NCBI GenBank assembly: GCA_034509495.1
Contig: CM067509.1
Location: forward strand, 11,299,647 to 11,363,646
Length of the DNA: 64,000 bases
Direction: 5' to 3'
Source: Acestrorhynchus altus
Taxonomy: Eukaryota > Chordata > Actinopteri > Characiformes > Acestrorhynchidae
The first letter of the stretch is position 1. The number at the start of each line of letters is the position of its first letter. Position numbers and translations under genes: made by a program. Shown here in pieces: positions 24,215-37,862 of the stretch. Under the pieces are notes generated by a model. It made no database searches. It was not told the DNA's origin and saw only the letters and a program-made list of their open reading frames with translations.

Positions 24215-24613
24215 CAGTCGTGTGAAAAAGTTAGGACACCCCATGGACAACGTTGACTTTTTTAACACAGTTTTCTGCTACTGTCCCCAAATAGTTCAAC
24301 TTTGGATTAATCTGTGCAAAGTACATTGTTCCAGAAGTCCTGCTCTTTGTATAGGTGTTCTCTGGCAAACTTTAATATGCCCTGACGTTGCTGGGTTTTG
24401 TTTTTTTCTTTTTTTACAGTAAGGGTTTTCTCCGTGCACACCTCCCTCAAAAATCAAACTTGTTTGGTCTCTTTCTGATGGAGGACTCTGCACCTTGACA
24501 TCCACTATAGTCAGAGCTACCTGGTTCTGTGTTGATATTTTAGGATTGTTGGAGACTTCGTTTCTAGATTCAGACATTTTAATTACTAATAAATATGTCC
24601 TAACTTTTCCTGC
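24215..24613. mobile_element. non-autonomous DNA transposon (Tc1-type ends)
   Basis: The left end reads GTCGTGTGAAAAAGTTAGGA and the right end, complemented, reads GTGCAGGAAAAGTTAGGACA, an imperfect inverted pair about 400 bp apart. There is no transposase frame between them. The GTGNAAAAGTTAGGACA end is known to me from fish Tc1/mariner-type elements. Confidence 0.6.
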
Positions 24614-26748
24614 ACAAAAAAATTGCTCTAATAATTATTTTTGTACAAATTATTTCTAAAAGACATTTCTTCAGTTTTATGTGTTTAGTTACATCACTGC
24701 CATCCCGCAATATATTTAAAATGAAAATCAAATGTCCATATTTTTAAATATGTAAAAAAATGACAAAGGTCTTGACCTTCTTGACACCAGAATGGGTTTG
24801 AACAGTGCCCCACGTAGCTGTAGGGACACGTACACACAGACACATATTGGCCACTACTACTTAGACTTCTACTGTGAAGCCTTTAAAGGAGTTTTCTACA
24901 TTGCTATTGCTTTTGTTTGTTGCTTGAAGTGTAAGACACTGCTTCATGTAAGCATGTGATTGACACTGCTTCACAAATAGCTTGCTGCTCCATGTCGAAT
25001 GACCCTTTATCAGCTCCCTGACCTGAGGATGGCTTCCAAATAAGGCATGCCATGTCACACAGGGCCCATATGGTCCTCTTAGGTAATGTGTAGGTGTGAA
25101 GGCATGTATTCATATATGGTAAAGAAAGCTGATCTCATCTTGCCCCAGAGCAAGGCAATAGATATCGTGGCTGGAGTGGATCATGTTGTTCACGATACCA
25201 CAGCCAGTCTTCTTCTTTCAGCTGTGCCTTGCTATCTGCAAAGGCATGTCCTGACTGTACCTTTAGTTCACGTGAATAAAGTGTGCCTTACCACTGCTCC
25301 ACTTTAGTGCATTTTTCTTTCCAGCTGTGAAACCCAATTACTACTTGTCAGGGTGTGATGCCAGTCACTTTCAAGCATCTGTTATGTTGTGAGCAACTCT
25401 TATTTTCTTTCCTCAGAAGAGTGTAACAGAGACTTAAATGAAAGCCATTTCCATCTTTCAGATGTGAAACTGTGTGATCTGCTTGCCTTGTAAACATGCA
25501 CACATGTTTCTTCCCAACTCCCTCTGGATTCTAAGCATCAAACCCAGTATGGACTTTGTTCATAAGCATCATAAATTGTACTAGAGTGTACTACTGATCA
25601 GATGTTTTCCATTGCCCACACAGTCTCCTACATCTGCAAGTGAGCTCAAGTACGCAACAGGATCGAAAGTAATTACACAAGGGGAGCCAGATCATGCTAC
25701 AGGCCAGGGACGAAAGCTTCCACCGTAATGGATCTTTGATTATGCACAATGAATTTGATTGTACATGGCAGGGGCACGGCTATACGACTTTGTGAAACAG
25801 ACTGTTGTGTGTTATGATTGATCATCTGGCCTCCATCTCATATATATCAGCGGTCTTATACGGCTGTAAACGTAGCCTTTTGTTGGGGGGACTTTACGGA
25901 ATGTGTGTTCGATTTGGGAAACACCAACGTCAGACTGGGAGTGAGGGAAAGCAACATAACTAATAAGGTGGGAATATGTCAAGATCCACAATTGAACCAG
26001 AGTGAGGGGGCACTAGTAAATGCCATCAGTGTGTAAGTGCATACAGTCAATAAAAATGTGTCAAAGTAGTTTTTATGATGGTGCCATAAAAGTACCACTT
26101 TTGGCTCCTGGACAACGTTTCACTGCACTGTAAATCTGCCTTGTCATTTCAATCTAAAATACTACATGAATAATAAGCAATGAATACGGCTTTAAAAAAT
26201 CATTCCAATTTTCAATTCAATTCAAAGTCATCTCAAAACTTAACACTTAAAATAAGTTGCTGTCTTGTTTTTCTTTTTACAGAGTGGAGTTTAATGTGTG
26301 CAACAGTCTACCTTCATCACCAAAACAGTTGCACCCCGAAGGAATCAATCAATTGCAGCGCACAGCTGCAGCGGTGTTGTCATGGTGTTGTCAAGAGTGG
26401 AATGGAGTCACTCAGAATGGTGCAATCAACTCATCCTTGTGTGAAGGTAACATGGTCAGTGCCATGATTAATGGTTTGTTGTCACAAAGACAATTTCACA
26501 CGATCACTTTTGGTCTTCATTACAGGCACTGTGACAGCCCAACATTACGTTAATTAGGTCCTGCAATTCTGAACGTGCACTCCAATAGGGCAATTCTGTT
26601 AGACATGTGATATGCATTGCAACCCACCATAAATCTGCAAGAACCGAGTGAGGATATTCAAGTGGCAGGGCATGGATTATCACAGGACATCATGAGGAGC
26701 CTCTATAATTCCATTTCAGGACATCTGGCAGGAATAAGCGGTACGGAA
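24614..26748. other. intergenic, nothing recognised
   Basis: No gene. Short open frames near 25086-25307 and 26180-26553 have no domain or codon-level signal that I can recognise. Confidence 0.5.
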
Positions 26749-26783
26749 AATGGATGGATGGATGGATGGATGGATGGATGGAT
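26749..26783. repeat. (ATGG)n microsatellite
   Basis: Eight or so ATGG units after GGAATAAGCGGTACGGAAAA, which resembles the 3' end of a fish interspersed repeat. Confidence 0.9.
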
Positions 26784-27804
26784 AGCATGTTGCATTATAC
26801 CCAGTGCCACACTGAGAGACACTACTTCTGTATGTGTAGCTCAATAAAGATTGCCCATATTAATTAAAATTTTAATCATTTATTGCTCCTGTAAACCTTA
26901 ATCTTACTTCAGAACAGCATTGCAAAGAACACTTCCTTCTGGGTGCAACTATTTGATGATGAGTGTATAACAGAGGAGCATCACTCTAAGCCAGAGATTT
27001 CTGAAGTGAATCCCTGTGTTCTACACAGTTTGGGTTTCCCCCTACACATCTGAGCCAAGCTATTATTGGTGATCAATTAGTGAATGAATGGACTCACGAG
27101 TGTTTATGGAAGGATAAGACACGTGTACAATATTGTGTCCTAGGACTAAGATTGGGAATTCCAAAGATCATTATAGGATGATATAATTTTTCAGATCGTG
27201 CTTTAACTCCTGACCATGAATGTAAATGTTTTGATTCAGTGGTTAACAAACACAAACCTTTTAAAATACAAAATGTAACATCGGTCAAGTCCCTGAATCT
27301 CTGCTGAAAATTCATGCATGCTTAAAGAAATAAAGCTTGGACGCTAGCCAGACATACTGGGGACCGAGTTCATCAGCATACTTTTAGCCAGCTTAGAAGC
27401 ACTCAATAATGTACATAACATTAACATAACATTATGCCTTATATTATGAAGGTCCCCGTTATGTTACAAAACAGCTCTGACATATTAAGGCACGGATTCC
27501 ACAAGACATTACCAGCATCGACTTTTTTACAGCAGCTCTTCTGAGGGAACAGACAGGACAGGGGTGCCTACACCCCACAGCTATATCAGTACAACTTGGG
27601 CGCCTATGACCCTGTCATGGGTTTAATAGATGTTCGACCACTTTTGGTGGAAACTGACCACTACCAAGAACACCATTTGGAGCTGTTCTGACCTAGATGT
27701 GTAGCTATCACAGTGGCTAAGCTTCCAATACATCAACGTTAAGAATTCACTTTTCACTTGTCAGCTCATATATATGCCACCCCTTGACAGGCGCCATGAC
27801 AGTA

Positions 27805-27862
27805 TCAGTACTATTCTCTTCACTTTATATTGGTGGTTTTAATGTTATGGCTAACCGGTGTA
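27805..27862. mobile_element. palindromic-family fragment (terminal arm)
   Basis: TTGGTGGTTTTAATGTTATG followed by GCTAACCGGTGTA matches the right terminus of the copy at 41868-42352. The rest of the element is missing. Confidence 0.6.
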
Positions 27863-30800
27863 TGTCTGAAATAAAAAAAATTAAAAAAGATAAAATATCT
27901 GTTTTAATACCTAAATTCTATTCAAACCCAGAGAAACTCAGAAGACTGTATGGGTTCCCTCTCTTGTCTCAACTGATAGGTGCTTGATATCTGTCCAATA
28001 GACATTTGTTTACATTTTAAAAAACACAACACATATCTGCTGGTCATTTAGTCGTTGAAGTTTATAAAGAATACGCAACATCCCACCATCTCCACCCCCT
28101 GATGATTCTTGAATTCTGACATTTTTATAGGGGTTTTATACCCCTCTAACCCATGCCTGGCATTAAGCATGCTGCCGGTTGCTTCATATGTTCCTGCTCC
28201 AGAGAGTCCTAGTCTATTAGCTGTACTTCTCTACAAGTACTAGGACATGCTGTATGCGTGCATTTGCACATCTGTGTCAGCAAGTAGTGCACATTAATGT
28301 ATCTGAATGAACTCATTAGAGGGAGTGTCAATTAATATTTGGACATATAATGTCCAGACATATAATATTTCCAGACTTCCAGATTTCACATTGCAGTTGA
28401 TTTCCCCATGTTGTTAACATTCGCTCCAGCAGTAATTGATCATACAAGGTTTGTTTTATTAATCTCTGTCCACACATGCAGATGTTAGTTTTGTTTTTGT
28501 TTTGTTTTTGTACCTTTGAACTTCAATCGTTTCTGAGGTCTTGAAGGCTGCTTATGTAAGGATATGGAGTATATAGTTTACTTATTTCTCTTATTTAGTA
28601 AAAATACTACAGTTATTAGTAAACAAACAGGTCACATCATTGCTGTTTTAGACAAAATAGCACTAATCCACAAGTCAAAACAGCACAACACCTCCTTTGT
28701 TCTAAAAGATATTATACATGCCTCTGTTGATGACCTAACTCACTTTAATAACTGGGTTAAGCTGCAAGTGCCAGTTGTTTTTACTGAGCTCAGGAAAACA
28801 AATTATAGGGCACCAGCAACTTAGAGTTCCTCAGCAAAGAGTCTAAAGATCATTTTTAGCTCTCAGGCAGCTATTCTGAAAATGAGCTTTGTCCTCAGTT
28901 TATTTGCAAGTTTAAATGAATTGAATAAATGAAAGAAAGACTGAATTAATGAATGAAACTGAAGAACAATGAGATTTTCTCACTTTTGCACATAAATATG
29001 AGGCAAATTTCAGAATTTACTGTCTATTCAGATCATCACAGTTAAGCAATTTTACTGTTCTTCACTTTTTGAGATTTGAAGCTGGCATGTTTTCATATTG
29101 TGTCAAATTTTCATAATAAATGGACAAAGAGAAATGAATTTTTGCATGATGATATGTTAATTAACCTAAAGGAGTATTTTGATGTTAAAACTTTTTCATC
29201 CATAAGTATACAACACTGATATCATTTGATCTGTTATCCATTTTTAAGTCCCTCCAAATAAACATGAATTATTTGTTTAAACCATCAGTAGTTTCTCATT
29301 CATTCTCATATTTATTTATTTCATTACACAAGACAGTGAATTTGAGTATATAGGCCTGTTATTCAGAACAGACAGAACTAACTTACACATTACTCACTTA
29401 ATTTGTGGCTCGTAAGATCTGACACTCTAATACTCTAATAATGTCTCTCACAAAACAAAATACCTTTTAAAATAAAAGAAAACGAACGTGTATTTTAAGA
29501 TTGTAGGGTGGACAAATACTGTACCAGGATCCAGAATGGTTCCTCATCCTCTACTGACATGTTTCTGACTTCTGAGCTTGCTCCACCTCATCCTCCATCT
29601 CCATCCACACTCCTCCTGCATCTGCTAGGCCTGCAGCTCCATCCCCTCCTCCCAGATCCATGCTGGCATGGGTCCAGCTGGCCGCTGGCTAAAGGATGGC
29701 AGCAGTGATCAGTCAGTGCCAGTCCATCAGCAGATAGCGTCTGATTGATGTGGCCCCACGTTCATCAATAAAACCCACTTTGAGCACTTCTGAGTGATTG
29801 CAGTGGAGCGGGCTGTGCAGCACCTGAGCCAGAGTGCCCTGGCACTGCTCTTGCAGCCTCAACACACACAGCTTGAACTCACACTGAACCACTGCAGAGG
29901 GAACTGGTGGGGGAGCTCTACTGATGGCTGCTTTCAGCCTGAGTTTGGTGCACTTGTTGTGCTGACTAAAGGTGGGATCAAAGATTACAGGAGCTTTCTC
30001 AAACACTGTATTAGTAGAGTGTGTAGCACAGTCAAACATCAGCAATCAAAACGAATGTTTGTGTGCACTGATGTTTAGAATTTGTGAGATCTTTTATTGA
30101 GAAAGATGTGGAAAAGCACTGGAGATGGGTCTGGACAGCAGTGAAGAATGTGTGGGAAGACATTCCTTTAAATGATGTTTAAAACCTTTAAGAAGCTTTG
30201 CAAAGTGGTATGAGATTTGCTTCAAGATTAGGGGAGCTATAAAAACTCAAAAAGCTCTAACTGAAACATTTGACCAAAGTATATCACTGATCCACACTGA
30301 TTAGAACATAATACTTCTCCTGGTGTATAAAGATCTCAGTGGTTTTTTCCTACGATTTCTTGCTGATTTTACAACCGTCATAAGATGTTGGCCTGTAGTT
30401 CCTAGAATCCACAATGCAGGGGAAAAGCTTCCTCTGTACAGCTCTCCAACCATGAAACAACCTTTCTGTTGCATTGCCGAAAACCTACCTACCTACCATG
30501 AACCTTGTATTACAGGATTTTTAGCAACGTAGGACCTGTTATTCTTGCTCACTTTTATCTTTTTCCCATTTTTTGACCAAACAAATGTTGAGGAGGAGAC
30601 ACCATTAGCCATTCAGACATGAAACTTGGAAGGGAGATATTTTGTCAAGATCTTGCCATACAACAAAAGTCACACCAATTGGCCTAATGGTGGCGCTATA
30701 GAGCACCAGTTTGTGTTTTTGCCAATATCTCCTGAACCATAAACAGAAGGTTTTCTTCACCTTAATCCTTGAACAATTCTGCAAAAACACCTTTCTGCAA

Positions 30801-31294
30801 CTTTATAGCTCTGCCCACAACCTGTACATCATAACTGGCAAAATATGTGAAACCAATTCACTTGTACTGGTTAGAGATATTTGAACCGATATTCATTAAT
30901 CTGATGTTTTAAAAAAATGGCTGGTATCGAGCCATCACATTCCTTAAGCTACACATACTGTGGCTTCAGTTTGTGCTGCTGTCTGTCTGTTCTCTGGATC
31001 AGTTTCTCCAGTGTTCATCTGCTGTATGAATTTCTCTATTTGCAGAAACCCTCTTAACCCCTTTATTTTTAACCCGTCTTCCCTTCTGTTCCTTCATCCA
31101 TCTCTCTCTCTCCCTTGTATAGGGACAACCTTTTCCAGTTTGTCTATGCGCTACCCAAACCAGCTATCCATTTCCCTGCTGCACACTTTGATGCTGCCCT
31201 ACTCCAGATGTTTGCATTGATTTGATCACAGCAGGACTGTTTACCAGTTTCATCCTCTCTCTCTTGATACAGTAATACTGACTCGCATTCTCAT
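27863..31294. other. intergenic, mostly unrecognised
   Basis: 28130-28340 may be a decayed piece of the Tc1-type MITE family seen at 49790-50270 (shared ATGCCTGGCATTA and TCCAGAGAGTCC-like blocks). 30600-30800 contains GGTGGCGCTATAGAGCACC and resembles an old fish repeat. 29500-30060 is GC-richer and repeat-poor. No exon was supported. Confidence 0.4.
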
Positions 31295-32100
31295 TAACCT
31301 TTAGAACCCTTGGCTAATTTTGTGGAATATTTTCATACTTTATTCACCAAAACATCACAAATCACAGTCACGCATGCCAGATGTTGTTATTTCAGGAGAG
31401 CCAAGCCTACTCAAATTTGCATTCATTTCAGTACATATTAAGAGAATTTAAATATTTGTTGTATTTGAGCATGTTTTGATTAAAATACACTTGCACCTAA
31501 ATGGTAAGGACTCTATAGCACTTCCTGTTGGAAACTGATCATCCAAAGTGTTTATGAGCTGAAAATGCTATAATTTTGATGAGCTACTTGCAATGATTAA
31601 TGATATTTATAATTGTTCAAAACAGTAAAAGTAAACAAACAACCTTTTTTTATTTTTGATATTTATGCATGTATCAGTATTATGCCTGCTCAGGATTTTA
31701 TTTTGAAATTCGAGCTTTGTGTTAGCAAATAAAGAGACCAAAAAGCCCCTCTCTTCTCAATTTCCTCTATATCCCAATATCTGGGTCAATGATGTCATCA
31801 GTCCTACACAGCCCTTGCTGATCAGTCAGAGTCTGCATGCAGGTTGAGCACGTACATGAGGACAAAGCAGTAAAATGCATTGGAAGGCTCTTGGGATTTA
31901 AACTGAGATTTAATTCAGTTGGAAAGTTTTCTGAACTGGGTTACTCACTGATAATTCATCACACAATGATGAGACCCGTCCATCACAATGGTCAGATAAG
32001 ATGTGCAAGTCTAGTACATTGTTATATGTGTATCATTTCTGTCAGCTATTCTGAATCTAATATGAAGCTGAGAAAACAGCATGCAGCTGCCTGCAAAGTG
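31295..32100 (+). repeat. unclassified dispersed repeat, copy B
   Basis: Partner of 18735-19690, in the same orientation with the same order of matching blocks. The 146-codon open frame that starts in it (31837-32277) is not preserved in copy A, so it is not taken as a gene. Confidence 0.7.
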
Positions 32101-33579
32101 TGGCTCTCGCACTTCATTTTAAGCAGAAGCATTTTGGATGCTCGTTCTTGTGGCAAGTGCTTTAATCACTCAGCTCAGCACATCTTTCCTTATGTATTGG
32201 GACGGGAGATAGATGTTCATTGCTGCATATGCCAACTATGCCCCATGTTCAGGTTTGTTCCTGGTGTACTCTGTTAAGCCCACCTATATGGAGGTCTAGT
32301 TAGTTCTACCATGTTAAATTAGCCTCCACATGGTCATGAGTTTAACCCTTTATATGTTTCTACATTAGAATCGTAAAACTTCTAACTTCACTCTTCACTT
32401 GGTCATACTTGATTGACACACATCTGTCACTGCTGTCTATAAACCATCCACTATGGTCAGATTTTTCTTCTTCACACATTTCCCAAAATATTCCTAAGCA
32501 GAGGTGGTAAATACACGTCCAGAAAGTAAGATTTCCTGACGCAATGTCCCAGCTGCCTAGACAGCTACACTGCTGGTCTGAGATTACAAGAGCTTCCCCA
32601 CCACTGGTTGCAAAACAGTTGTCAGCGCTTTAGTTGACATCTATCCATCTATTCATCCATCCATCCCGCCATACCCGTGTCCAGACTCTTGTCATACCTT
32701 GAGGGAACTTGCTCTACCCTCACCACAACGTCGTTTTCCAGCATCTGCATTACAGACGTCATGGAAGACCGGTTGAGCTTCTGTTGAATTGTACCTGTGT
32801 GTCAGAATAAGCAATCTCTTGGTTTACACGATAACAATTTATTCACAGATGAATATGTAGGACTCCTTAGAGAGCAGGCAGGACTCCTGAGAGGAAATGA
32901 AGAAGAGCTCTCATTCATTTTTAATCTCTATTAGGTTCTGTGTTATTTTGCATTATTCAGGACAAACACTCGGGTTGTATTTTCAGTGTTATGTGACGTG
33001 TTTGCAGCATCTCTTGTTTGTATGCCCTTATGTAGTTTTATTGTGCTGTTAACCCATCTGTTACCTTAAACCACTAATTAATACATTACACAGTAATTAC
33101 TAACCAGCAATTACATCTGTAACATCACACAGACTCGGAAAGCTCAGCCACTACATTATTAACCGGTTTTCTGTCTCACACATTTACACATCAGTGTGGC
33201 AAGATATTTCAGCACAGAGCACAACACTGAAACACAAGACTGACTTTTTATCTTTGAAATGAGTCGACAAGCTATTGATCTCTACAAATCAGTCTGAAGT
33301 CCCCACAGTCTGGAACAATAGCACTGCTTCCACCTTGATCAGAACTGGCACATCAGGCCTATCTCAGTCGGGCAAATGACAGCGTGTTCAGCTCTCACAG
33401 TCACAGTCTCTGAAAAAGATCAATTAGACTGGTTTCATGACTCATCATGTCCCTGCAGGAGTCCTGATCAATCCCCACCTGCATTCACACCACTCTGACT
33501 TTCTCCCCATCCGTACTTTCTTGATGGAAGAGATCAATCTGTGCCATCTGAGCACTAGATGTGTATCAGTTCATGCAAA
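32101..33579. other. intergenic, nothing recognised
   Basis: A short ATCC-type simple stretch near 32641-32670 and otherwise unique-looking sequence with no gene. Confidence 0.45.
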
Positions 33580-34290
33580 TGATTCTTTATTACAGATTAT
33601 ATGCTTCCATTTTATCAGCTCAATTTATCATATAAGAGCAATTTTTGAAATGATGTAATTCCTGACTGTAGTCTATCTGTTTCTTTGCATTCTTTGTTAG
33701 CCCCCTTTCACCGTTTGTCAAACACCACAAGACCACCACACAACTAATATTTATACGGTGGGCATTCACAGCACTGCATTGACACTGGCATGATGAGTTT
33801 CAGTGGTAGAAGCAGATCAAACACAGCAGTGCTGCTGGAGTTTCTATACACTATGTCCACTCATCGTCCATTCTATTAGACTTGGAGTTTAGACTTAGAT
33901 TGGTTCACCTTGTAGATATAAAGTCAGAGACAGAAGCTGATCGGTTTCTGCACTGTTTGTGTTGGTCATGCTATAGTCCCACAGGAGTGCACATGACCTT
34001 CACAGGACGCTGCTCACAGGATGCTGTTGGCTGAATGTTTCTGCTTGGTGGACTGTTCTTAGTCCAGCAGTGACACAGGCATTCAAACACTCCAGGAACA
34101 CTGATGTGTCTGATCCACTTGTACCAGCACAACACTACACAACTAATACACCACCACAGTGTCAGTGTCACTGCAGTGACACCACCCACATAATACCTGT
34201 TATGTGGTGGTCCCGTGGAGAACTGAGCATTGAAGAACAGGGTGGAGGACTAGCACACAATATAGGAAGTACAACAATTGTGCAGTGACC
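33580..34290. mobile_element. palindromic-family element, copy 2 (both arms)
   Basis: The left arm has TTTTATCAGCTCAATTTAT, GACTGTAGTCTATCTGTTTC and TTTGTTAGCCCCCTTTCACC. The centre has CCACTCATCGTCCATTCTAT and CAGGACGCTGCTCACAGGAT. The right arm has CAGTGTCAGTGTCACTGCAG and ATTGAAGAACAGGGTGGAGG. The arms are roughly complementary, giving a large foldback. No coding capacity was seen. Confidence 0.75.
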
Positions 34291-34299
34291 ATCATTTTT

Positions 34300-34358
34300 A
34301 ATTTTTTTAATTTTTTTTTTTTTTTTTAATGAATAAAAATAATAATAATAATAATAAG
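34300..34358. repeat. poly(T) tract and (AAT)n
   Basis: T-rich run followed by AATAATAATAATAATAAT, next to the palindromic element. Confidence 0.85.
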
Positions 34359-34939
34359 GATGATGCTTTATGAACACACACAAATTTCGTTACAGTTGGA
34401 GGTCAAATTTAGATCTGGAAGACCAGGAACACTTTGGGAGAAATCCTCGTGGTCTGCAAAGAAGATTCAGCAGACTGAATATGGTGGTTCATGTCAAGGA
34501 GCAAGGGAGCGAGAAGCAGAGGCAGATGTAAAAGCAAGGGCAAGGTGTATGTATATGGACAAAACACAAAGCAAAGCACCAAAGCAAGCATAAATGAAAT
34601 ATGGACATGAACATAGAAGATGAGGATGTGAAACTTAATTAAGCCAAAACAGACTAGGAAACAACAGAGGGGTTTAAACGTAAACACATGAAATGCATAC
34701 AATGACAGACAAAGGGAGACAGAAACAATGGGCCTATATATACACACAGAGACAGACTGGGCACACCTGGAGCTGATAACGAGAGGGCAGGACTACAAAG
34801 GAGGCACAGGTGACTAATGACATGGCAGGGCAAAGGCGGAGGAGACGATTAACACAACAAAGCCATGTGCCAGGAAGCACATGAGAAAACAAAACTACAC
34901 AGGAAAACACAAACGGGCACGGAACGCAAGGTAACCAGA

Positions 34940-35140
34940 CAATTACATGACAAAGGTTCTATTGTGCAGCAACACATGCACAAAAATAACCTTAATGTTA
35001 GAGTCATCAGAAGACAACCTTTCCTGCATTCTCACAAAATTCAGGGTCAAACATTTCCCAAGGAACATCTGAAAAAGACGGATGCATTTGGAACAAGTCC
35101 TGTGGACTGCCAAAGTTAGAACTAAAGCTGACTGTCTTGA
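34940..35140 (+). pseudogene. Tc1-like transposase fragment
   Basis: The plus frame contains HMHKNNLNVRVIRRQPFL, then KEHLKKTDAFGTS and PVDCQS, after a frame slip. It matches the region of Tc1 transposases where VQRHLHKxGLxGRVxRRKPFL precedes HKxxRLxFAKEHL, the PDAFW-type segment and VLWTDEVK. It is the family represented by 15718-16490. The first Asp context (WTDE) is damaged (TGTGGACTGCCAAAG). Only about 200 bp survive, with no terminal repeats seen. The adjoining 34390-34935 may be other repeat DNA. Confidence 0.7.
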
Positions 35141-36769
35141 CTGACTGACTGCATTAAGGTGTAAATAGTGTAAATCTTTTAGGAGCAGGTGTGAACTTAC
35201 ATTTCCTACCAACATTGCTGTAACACCTAGGCTTGATCAAAACTCCTTTACTCTACTTTCTCTGCTACAACAAACATTGTCTGATACTGGCACGAGCTTG
35301 CACAGAATTTCAATTGCACACATTCGTACAAGATTTGGGGTACTGAGATTATCCTCAGTGTAAATAAATCTTGCCTACTTTAATGTCTGCATGCAGACGT
35401 TGTGGAATGAACATGCTGTGAGGAAGTTGGAAGTTTTAAGAATGATGCCAACTAACAGCAGATGGAACAAGGCACACAGTTGAATGCAAAGCCTAACATC
35501 CATTTGTTCTTTCGTACGGCTCCTCTGTCACTGGGGAGGAGTATGGCAGATCTGTATGTCTTGTCAGCACAGGAGTCTGATATCCTTTAAATCAGTATAG
35601 CCAAGCCAGCAAATTCCAGCACAAACAAATGGGGCTGTGTGATAGCCAGGCTGAAAGTGGATACAGAAACATGACAAAGACTCAGATTGTGATAGAGATT
35701 GCAGGTTAAAGCCAGCAAGACAGCATTCAAAAAGTAGATAAATATGGTGGCAAGAATGAGGCGGAAAGGACGAGCCAGCTAAGGTTAGTCTGAGTTGGCA
35801 TCATGGTTTATTATCTTTTACAATGTACAATATACAAAAATATAGAGTACCAAAAAATTCACAGTGTCTAAAAGGCAGTGATTACAGTCTACATCACATA
35901 TCTAACAGTACCACCAGGTCAGTTGCATAGAAGGGCACCAAGCCTTGCGGGGATGGAGCGCCTCATTTCGTCACCTGGGCTCATTCCCTGACCAGCAGCG
36001 GAGCTCCTTTGGGCAGGGTGGAAATAATAAGAAATGGCCATACTCAGCAAACATGTTTAAACTGATCTGGCACACTGGATAGACAAGAGGGATTTTCTTC
36101 GCTCCGGGGAGCACGGGATAAGCGGGCTGTGTTCTTTCATATTTAGAATGAACAGAAATGGTTGTCATACTCCAAGCTGAAATATCGAGGCCGCTAATTT
36201 TGTCTTGTTAAACAGGAAGGTAAATACCATGCCTCTGCAAATGAGATATGCTGCTGAGCCTCACAGTGGAGGTGTTAAATTGAAATCACAGAGGACTCCA
36301 GGCCTTGTTATGCATCTGCAAAATAACACAGCAGTTGACTTTTACAGGGTTTAGGAGATTGGGCATTTTTTTGGGGTAATTGCAGTAGGCACTTGGTAAT
36401 ACGATGCCATCAAAATCTGTGGATAATTGCATGTGAATTTCGTTGCTATTCACTACATGTCCAAAAGTATCCAAATATGGTGTCAATTTTTTTTTTAACA
36501 CTTCAGTATACGGAGAAATTTGAGAATATGCCTTTGTAGGGTTTTTATTAAGATATCTGAATTCAAAAGGTAGGTAAATAACTGGTTTGTTATTACTACA
36601 CTATAATGTTCTAATCAGAATCTTTTGCAAAACATTTAAGGTGTCCTTTATTAGGCATCAATAGTTGCAATTTATTAAGTCAAAAAAAAAAAGTCCATAC
36701 CCCATCACCCGTCAATTTGGAAGTGCCAAATACCCAACCCCATTAAGACTCTCACCCATATCATACATA
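35141..36769. other. intergenic, mostly unrecognised
   Basis: 35900-36340 is repeat-poor with balanced composition and could be a conserved element. A Tc1-type MITE end is visible at 36452-36475 (ACTACATGTCCAAAAGTATC). No gene. Confidence 0.45.
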
Positions 36770-36915
36770 TCACACTATGAGGTGAAGACAAGCACATTTT
36801 GAACTGCTGCCATTGCATCATTCCTGGGCAGCCAACATGCTCAGAGGAAAGCGTCGGGTCCGCAGCACTGATGCATCTAACAAGATGCTTGTGCTGACCA
36901 GCATTTCACTTGACA
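36770..36915 (+). repeat. SINE-like interspersed repeat, copy 2
   Basis: TGGGCAGCCAACATGCTCAG, AGGAAAGCGTCGGGTCCGCA and GCACTGATGCATCTAACA parallel the copy at 21425-21665. Confidence 0.5.
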
Positions 36916-37566
36916 TGGGGAGACATCTTTTCACCATACTTAAGTACTACAGTGTGGTATCAGTAGGCAGGAATATGTTATACTCTTAATATTATTCGTT
37001 GCTTAATTTACCATAATTACTGCTTCCTTAAGTAGATTATTGGCTTTTTGTTCTAAATCCACAACCAGGGACAGGGACTGTGCACTATATTAAGTATGTC
37101 CATTACATGTGATGCATATTAAGTGCCAATATTATTGTTTTCCAATAGTATTTAACGCAGTAATAACCAGTCAGTTAATTAGCAGTTATTTGTTTGATAA
37201 TTAAGTTTCCAGTTAACACTGCTCTGGAAAATGCTGAAGTCACTTTCGTTAATTACAGTGTAACAATGTAACAATGCAGCTTAATAACACCATTACAAGA
37301 ACATTTTACTCTCCACTATTTAGAGTGGTTGCCATATCTCCAGCTGCTTTAAAGGGCCCTTATCCTTAATTGTTCCTGTATTTTACAAAAATATTCCTGC
37401 ATGTCTACTTGCAAATTTCCAAAAGCAATAGTTTACTTTTATTTACAGGCTCTTTCTCAAATCGCTCTTAAACCTTTATAATTAAACAGGCTTTTTCTGT
37501 TACTGTGCCTTTAAGACTGATAAAAATAAGTGCGCTCTGTTCTGATTGGCTGTTTTGTATTGTGTC

Positions 37567-37862
37567 TAGGGCTGAGCCACATGACAAAGTCTTATCTCTA
37601 AAGAGAATTGGCCATATACAACAAAAACAGTATTCTATATATTTAAATGATGATCTAACTGTGTAAGTATTATATAGTTTTAATAATAAACTGAAAATTT
37701 GAACGAGACTTCACTTTGTTGAGTCATCCCTCCAGAAACAACCCACTATCATTATTCTTCTGGAATCAAATGCAAATGCAATATTACAAATATGGTCTTG
37801 TTAATATCTCGTATAAAATGGTTTTGAATATATAAATATTTGTGATATACTGCCCAACCCTA
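37567..37862. mobile_element. hAT-like non-autonomous element, copy 2
   Basis: The ends are TAGGGCTGAGCC on the left and, complemented, TAGGGTTGGGCAGTATATC on the right. Flanking 8-mers ATTGTGTC and ATTATGCC match at 6 of 8 positions, again fitting an eroded hAT target duplication. The 296-bp interior is AT-rich and non-coding. Confidence 0.6.

Noticed and set aside
31837..32277. 146-codon open frame on the plus strand
   Set aside because: It starts inside a dispersed repeat, and the frame is not kept in the other copy.
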